From Mucilaginibacter_A sp041088075 (lineage in GTDB: Bacteria; Bacteroidota; Bacteroidia; Sphingobacteriales; Sphingobacteriaceae): a stretch of DNA of 26,239 nt. Both the position numbers and the translations under genes were made by a program. How positions within the stretch are numbered: the first letter of the stretch is position 1; each line of letters opens with the position of its first letter. Positions 22,662-26,239 of the stretch are shown piece by piece. The stretch lies in the NCBI RefSeq assembly GCF_041088075.1, contig NZ_JBGCVY010000057.1:1-26239 (forward strand), written 5' to 3'. The notes beneath the pieces were generated by a model. The model made no database searches. It was not told where the DNA came from and saw only the letters and a program-made list of their open reading frames with translations.

Positions 22662-23786
22662 ATGAATACAGCAGAACTGTTAGACCGCGCCCTTCAGTTT
22701 GAGTTTTTAACGATTGAAGAAGGCCTTTTTCTCTACAAAAATGCTTCTACCGCCGAACTGATGTTTACGGCAAACGAACTGCGCAAAACCCAGGTTCCGC
22801 ACGGCAAAGTTACCTGGCAGATTGACCGTAATGTAAATACCACCAACGTTTGTATTGCCAACTGCAAGTTTTGTAACTTTTTTCGGCGGCCGGGACACGA
22901 AGACAGTTACATTACCGATATTGAAACGTACAAACAAAAAATTGAAGAAACTTTCCGTTATGGTGGCGACCAGTTGCTGCTGCAAGGCGGCCACCATCCG
23001 GATTTGGGTTTACAGTTTTATGTTGATTTGTTTTCGGAACTGAAAAAATTGTATCCAAACCTAAAACTGCATTCTTTAGGCCCGCCGGAAATTGCACACA
23101 TTGCCAAGTTGGATAAACTGACGCACACCGAAGTTTTAACAGCCTTAAAAGAAGCAGGTTTGGATTCGCTTCCGGGCGCGGGTGCCGAAATTTTGAACGA
23201 CCGCGTTCGTCGGTTAATCTCCAAAGGAAAATGCGGCGGCAAAGAATGGCTGGACGTGATGCGTGCTGCCCATCAATTGAATTTGCCTTCATCAGCAACG
23301 ATGATGTTTGGGCATGTAGAAACGTTGGAAGAACGCTTTGAACATTTGGTTTGGATACGTGAAGTGCAAGCCGAAAAACCGGACGATGCTTATGGTTTTG
23401 TGGCTTTTATCCCCTGGCCTTTTCAAGACGACGGAACTTTGCTGCGCAAAGTGCGCGGCATTACCAATAATGTAAGCGGAAACGAATATATCCGGATGAT
23501 TGCTTTAAGCCGAATTATGCTGCCGAATATCAAAAACATCCAGGCTTCTTGGCTAACCGTTGGAAAACAGGTTGCGCAATTATGTTTACAAGCAGGTGCA
23601 AATGATTTTGGTTCGATCATGATTGAAGAAAACGTGGTTTCTGCCGCAGGCGCGCCGCACCGTTTTACCGCAAAAGGAATTCAGGATGCCATCATCGAAG
23701 CAGGGTTTGAACCGCAATTGCGCAACCAAAAATACCAGTGGCGCGAACAGCCGCAAGAACTGGAAGAACAGGTTATTAACTACTGA
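22662..23786 (+). CDS. mqnC: Cyclic dehypoxanthinyl futalosine synthase (radical SAM)
   Basis: This 374-residue radical SAM enzyme of the futalosine route to menaquinone cyclises dehypoxanthine futalosine. The [4Fe-4S] site is CIANCKFC (about residues 63-70). LLQGGHHPDLGLQFY, GLDSLPGAGAEIL and TMMFGHVETLEERFEHL fit MqnC rather than the related aminofutalosine synthase MqnE. The C-terminal part has QASWLTVGKQVAQLCLQAGANDFG and IEENVVSAAG, also typical of MqnC. Cytosolic, normal length. The futalosine route implies menaquinone-based respiration, which would fit the cytochrome-linked sugar oxidation encoded nearby. The neighbours are not other mqn genes. A bidirectional terminator follows within 20 bp. 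Confidence 0.92.
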   Translation: MNTAELLDRALQFEFLTIEEGLFLYKNASTAELMFTANELRKTQVPHGKVTWQIDRNVNTTNVCIANCKFCNFFRRPGHEDSYITDIETYKQKIEETFRYGGDQLLLQGGHHPDLGLQFYVDLFSELKKLYPNLKLHSLGPPEIAHIAKLDKLTHTEVLTALKEAGLDSLPGAGAEILNDRVRRLISKGKCGGKEWLDVMRAAHQLNLPSSATMMFGHVETLEERFEHLVWIREVQAEKPDDAYGFVAFIPWPFQDDGTLLRKVRGITNNVSGNEYIRMIALSRIMLPNIKNIQASWLTVGKQVAQLCLQAGANDFGSIMIEENVVSAAGAPHRFTAKGIQDAIIEAGFEPQLRNQKYQWREQPQELEEQVINY

Positions 23787-23803
23787 TACTGTTTTTACCG
23801 CAT

Positions 23804-23836
23804 AAAAAAAGGAGCGAAATTTTCGCTCCTTTTTTG
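23804..23836. terminator. Bidirectional Rho-independent terminator
   Basis: GGAGCGAAA and TTTCGCTCC form a tight stem flanked by seven A on the left and six T on the right, so it works from either side. It lies between mqnC (+) and the ferritin-like genes (-), which converge here. Just before it, 23785-23808 (ATACTGTTTTTACCGC then an A-run) looks like a worn copy of the repeat terminal motif overlapping the mqnC stop codon. Confidence 0.9.
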
Positions 23837-23864
23837 TTTAAAAAGTTTTATTGAATTTCTATTC

Positions 23865-24752
23865 TTATTTTTTAAAGAATGGAGTTACAATACCAACAAC
23901 TGTTTGCATGTCTAAAGGCTCATCAAAAGCCTGTGTAGCACTGGTAGTTGCGTTTGCACCGGCAATGGTGTTATAAGCGGATAAACCGGTAGCAACATTA
24001 ACACCACCTTGCATTACGTTATCTTCACCTGCATAAGAAGCATTTACAGCAGCAATACCAGTATCGTTTGCACCGGTAATCCAAGGACGGATAGCGGCAG
24101 TAGAACTCATTCCTGCAGTAAGCATCCTTGCACGGCGCAGCATACGCAAATGCGAAGCATGGCGTGCCTCAACAGAGTGGATATCTAAAGCAGCGGTTAA
24201 AACTGTTTTATTACGAATCAAGTTTGTAGCCTGGCCTTTGTAAGCCCTTACACCTGTGTCTTCAAAAGTTTCTGCAACTGCAAGCCAAGTATCACTGCTG
24301 GTATAAACTGAAGGGAAAGTTCCTTGCGCAGTAAAATCAAAATTTGCAGGGGTAAAAGAAACTGGTGTTCCACCTAAAGAAGTGATTACTGTTTGCAAAA
24401 ACTTAACGTGGTTGTTTTCGTCCGTTTGGATTAAAGTCAAACCTGCCAATTCAGTTGCGGTTAAAGTAGTTTTCATTGCAGCAAAGGAAGCGGAGGTCAG
24501 ACCTGCGTTATAGAAATTAGCTTCCAAAAACTCTAATTGCAATGCATAATTTAAAACACCAACGATACTGCTGGAAGACTGTTGTGCATAAGCTTTTTTA
24601 AACAAAGAGCCTAAAGCAAATGGCATGGCAGCAACGGCTACTTTTGAGCCAAAGCTGGTGATGTTTTTGATAGCTGCACGGCGCGGGCTGATCTTGTCCT
24701 GAAACTCAGGGTCAACCTTTTCTATTTCTTCAATGATATTTAATAAATCCAT
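23865..24752 (-). CDS. Tat-exported ferritin-like domain protein
   Basis: This 295-residue protein has a ferritin-like four-helix domain (Ferritin_2, PF13668 type). The N-terminal about 23 residues are acidic, then a twin-arginine motif (SPRRAAIKN, residues 22-30), a hydrophobic segment and a possible cleavage site at AYAQ (55-58). Helices carrying possible metal ligands are LNYALQLEFLEANFY, TDENNHVKFLQ, AETFEDTGVRAYKG and HSVEARHASHLRMLR, the repeated Glu...Glu-x-x-His pattern of the family. The C-terminal third (about 225-295) is Ala/Thr-rich and less typical. Function in this family is poorly known; periplasmic metal handling or stress protection is a guess. It starts 12 bp after the related gene upstream, so they form a two-gene operon. 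Confidence 0.88.
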   Translation of the reverse strand: MDLLNIIEEIEKVDPEFQDKISPRRAAIKNITSFGSKVAVAAMPFALGSLFKKAYAQQSSSSIVGVLNYALQLEFLEANFYNAGLTSASFAAMKTTLTATELAGLTLIQTDENNHVKFLQTVITSLGGTPVSFTPANFDFTAQGTFPSVYTSSDTWLAVAETFEDTGVRAYKGQATNLIRNKTVLTAALDIHSVEARHASHLRMLRRARMLTAGMSSTAAIRPWITGANDTGIAAVNASYAGEDNVMQGGVNVATGLSAYNTIAGANATTSATQAFDEPLDMQTVVGIVTPFFKK

Positions 24753-24764
24753 GTTTTTAATTTT

Positions 24765-25484
24765 TTAAGAAGTTGGTAAATCGTCTGCATTAATTGGTGT
24801 GGTGATGTAGGCACTGGCCATTCCCAAAACATATTGCGGTGTTTTGTCGTATTCCAAACCATTTTGGGAAACATTAACCACATCCTGTCCAACAAAGGTG
24901 TTAGGAGAAATCAAATCCCTGAAATAAGCTGCATGACGGGCTTCAACAGAAACAATTTTACCCGCCAAAACTAAGTAAGTTGGGTTTTGGATGAGATAAC
25001 CTGCACCATTGTAGGCAGAAACACCTAAATCTTCAAAAGCTTTTGCAGCAGCCAAAACGCTTGCACGTGTCCCGAAATTAATGGCAGAAAAATTAAAATT
25101 AAGGGAAGGGATTGCATTTCCTGCCAGGGCAGCTTTAAAAAACTCGCGGTGCAAAACCTCGTGGTTCCTAACTTCGGTGATTAATAACTGCTCATCAGCA
25201 CTGAATTGTGTTGCAAAAGCACTGTTTGATACCACATTAATGTAAAACTGTGCTTCCAATTGCTCCAAAGCATAAGCATAGTTTAAAATACCAACGTCCC
25301 CGCTTCCCAGGTAAACACCTTTGTAATTGTTCCTGTCTTTTTTACAGGCTTCGGCAGCAAACAAACCTACTGCGGCAGTGCCTACACCTGCGTAACGCAA
25401 GAATTGTCTCCTTTGCATTCCTTGTGACTGCCCGGCTTCCGGAGAAGCAATAAGCTGGTCACTTTTTTTTGTGAAAATTTCCAT
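24765..25484 (-). CDS. Tat-exported ferritin-like lipoprotein
   Basis: This 239-residue ferritin-like domain protein is the first gene of the pair. The Tat motif is QRRQFLRYAG (24-33), followed by a hydrophobic stretch and a Cys in a lipobox-like AAEAC (Cys47), so it is probably lipid-anchored. Helices match those of its neighbour: LNYAYALEQLEAQFY, EVRNHEVLHREFF, AAAKAFEDLGVSAYNGAGY and KIVSVEARHAAYFRDL. The start at 25484 is used, but Met23, directly before the twin arginines, is an alternative and would give a more usual Tat n-region. The two proteins probably arose by duplication and may form a heteromer, which is inference. Confidence 0.87.
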   Translation of the reverse strand: MEIFTKKSDQLIASPEAGQSQGMQRRQFLRYAGVGTAAVGLFAAEACKKDRNNYKGVYLGSGDVGILNYAYALEQLEAQFYINVVSNSAFATQFSADEQLLITEVRNHEVLHREFFKAALAGNAIPSLNFNFSAINFGTRASVLAAAKAFEDLGVSAYNGAGYLIQNPTYLVLAGKIVSVEARHAAYFRDLISPNTFVGQDVVNVSQNGLEYDKTPQYVLGMASAYITTPINADDLPTS

Positions 25485-25881
25485 AGTAATAATTAGTTGA
25501 ATTTAGTTTTTAAGCGATTTGATTGGATATACGTTTAATAATTTAATTAAGATTTCAAAATTTGATAGTTATTTACAAGTAATTTTTCGGCTTGATTTTA
25601 CTAACAAAGAAGTAGTAGCCAAAGCATTTAAACCTGTTCCTTTTTAACGTAGCCCAATTGCTTTTGTTTGTGTTTTAAATACTTATTATTATAGCACCCA
25701 AAACGGCAAATTATATATTTAATATTTGATTACTAATATTTTACACGATAAAAGAAGTATTTTTATTAATAAGCAAAACTTTACTTATTTATTTCCTGAT
25801 GACAGCACTTGTTTATCTACAATGAAACCCTATCAACAATTACAGTTTTAATAAAACTTAAAAAAATATGACTGTCCGTAA
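25485..25881. other. 397-bp non-coding spacer
   Basis: AT-rich spacer between the ferritin-like pair and the transposase remnant. It contains a worn half repeat at 25744-25760 (GATAAAAGAAGTAT) and an outer-arm-like stretch near 25626-25641 (ATTTAAACCTGTTCC). The end of the insertion sequence must lie near 25850-25881, but I cannot define its inverted repeat. No gene is seen. Confidence 0.5.
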
Positions 25882-26239
25882 TTAGTACCAGGTGTTATCT
25901 AAAGCCGTCATCATTAACCTGTCAAACAATTTATCTCCAAAATACCTTCGGTTGAACTTGTAACAGAATTCGTCCAGATAATTTTGCACAAAACTGTCGT
26001 TGATGCCATTGTGATGAATGCCTAAAAACACTTTTTCAGCATTGCTGATCGTTCTGTTTGCTCAGGGGAACAGCCTTGCCGCTTTCTTTTTATCAGGGTC
26101 AACGACTGCCTGGTGGCCTGCCAATAGCTCTTTAAGCTTGTTGTATCCCCTGTAACCGTCTGTTTGGGCCGTTGCGCCGGGCCCCACATTCTTACCAATT
26201 GCCTGGTTGATGCTGTCTGCTTTCAAACCTTCCATCACC
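25882..26239 (-). pseudogene. IS1595-type (ISXO2-like) transposase, 3' part, broken by a stop codon
   Basis: Reading the minus strand from the right edge gives about 118 codons of a DDE transposase of the IS1595 type: QTDGYRGYNKL with the catalytic-type Asp, then RLFP-stop-ANRTISNAEKVFLGIHHN, and the C-terminal YLDEFCYKFNRRYFGDKLFDR, ending at TAA 25882-25884. The internal TGA at 26062-26064 stands where the family normally has Trp (LFPWANRTISN type), so one G-to-A change in TGG explains it. The frame continues cleanly on both sides. The N-terminal part lies beyond the window. The element is probably dead in this copy, unless the stop is suppressed or an intact copy elsewhere supplies transposase. 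Confidence 0.82.

Noticed and set aside
22662..23786. Calling this gene mqnE (aminofutalosine synthase)
   Set aside because: The HHPDLGL, SLPGAGAEIL and GHVETLEERFEHL motifs fit MqnC better than MqnE.
26062..26064. The in-frame TGA in the transposase as a selenocysteine or programmed read-through codon
   Set aside because: The position normally holds Trp in this family, no SECIS-like hairpin is apparent, and a simple TGG-to-TGA change explains it.

Overview
The window looks like chromosomal DNA from a member of the Bacteroidota, probably the Sphingobacteriales/Chitinophagales part of the phylum. The signs are a SusC/SusD pair, many Tat-exported sugar enzymes, a NupG-like MFS permease, AT-rich spacers with no Shine-Dalgarno sites, and TAnnTTTG-type promoters. 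This taxonomic placement is inferred from gene content only. I saw no rRNA, tRNA or CRISPR array.

Layout. The tail of an unrecognised gene (+) lies at the left edge. A SusC/SusD outer-membrane uptake pair (-) follows at 324-5377, then about 850 bp of repeat-rich non-coding DNA. From 6231 to 17854 every gene is on the minus strand. In transcription order they are: GMC oxidoreductase, Tat-exported Gfo/Idh dehydrogenase, Tat lipoprotein small subunit, cytosolic Gfo/Idh dehydrogenase, TIM-barrel epimerase, cytochrome c, NupG-like permease, two Tat-exported TIM-barrel proteins, a DUF1080 (3-keto-disaccharide hydrolase family) protein and a thioredoxin-like protein. A housekeeping block on the plus strand follows (18242-23786): mnmA, topA, a small unknown protein and mqnC. 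A bidirectional terminator separates it from two tandem Tat-exported ferritin-like proteins (-). The right edge holds the 3' part of an IS1595-type transposase broken by a stop codon.

Function. The 6231-17854 block reads as a periplasmic oxidative route for glycosides. A flavin dehydrogenase with a small subunit and cytochrome c, or an NAD-bound Gfo/Idh enzyme, oxidises a sugar at C3. The DUF1080 protein cleaves the 3-keto-glycoside, TIM-barrel enzymes hydrate or isomerise the product, the MFS permease imports it, and a cytosolic Gfo/Idh plus TIM-barrel pair finishes conversion. The families are clear. The substrate and the order of steps are inferred.

The most unusual content is a family of repeats of about 93 bp with inverted ATGCTTCTTTTACC ends. 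There are six full or nearly full copies and several half copies. The two ends are consistently different, so each copy has an orientation. Many copies lie directly behind stop codons, and they separate the genes of the sugar block. The same core word also occurs inside several coding regions in different reading frames. Two other hairpin repeat families (8571-8689 and 22447-22530) share the same spacers.
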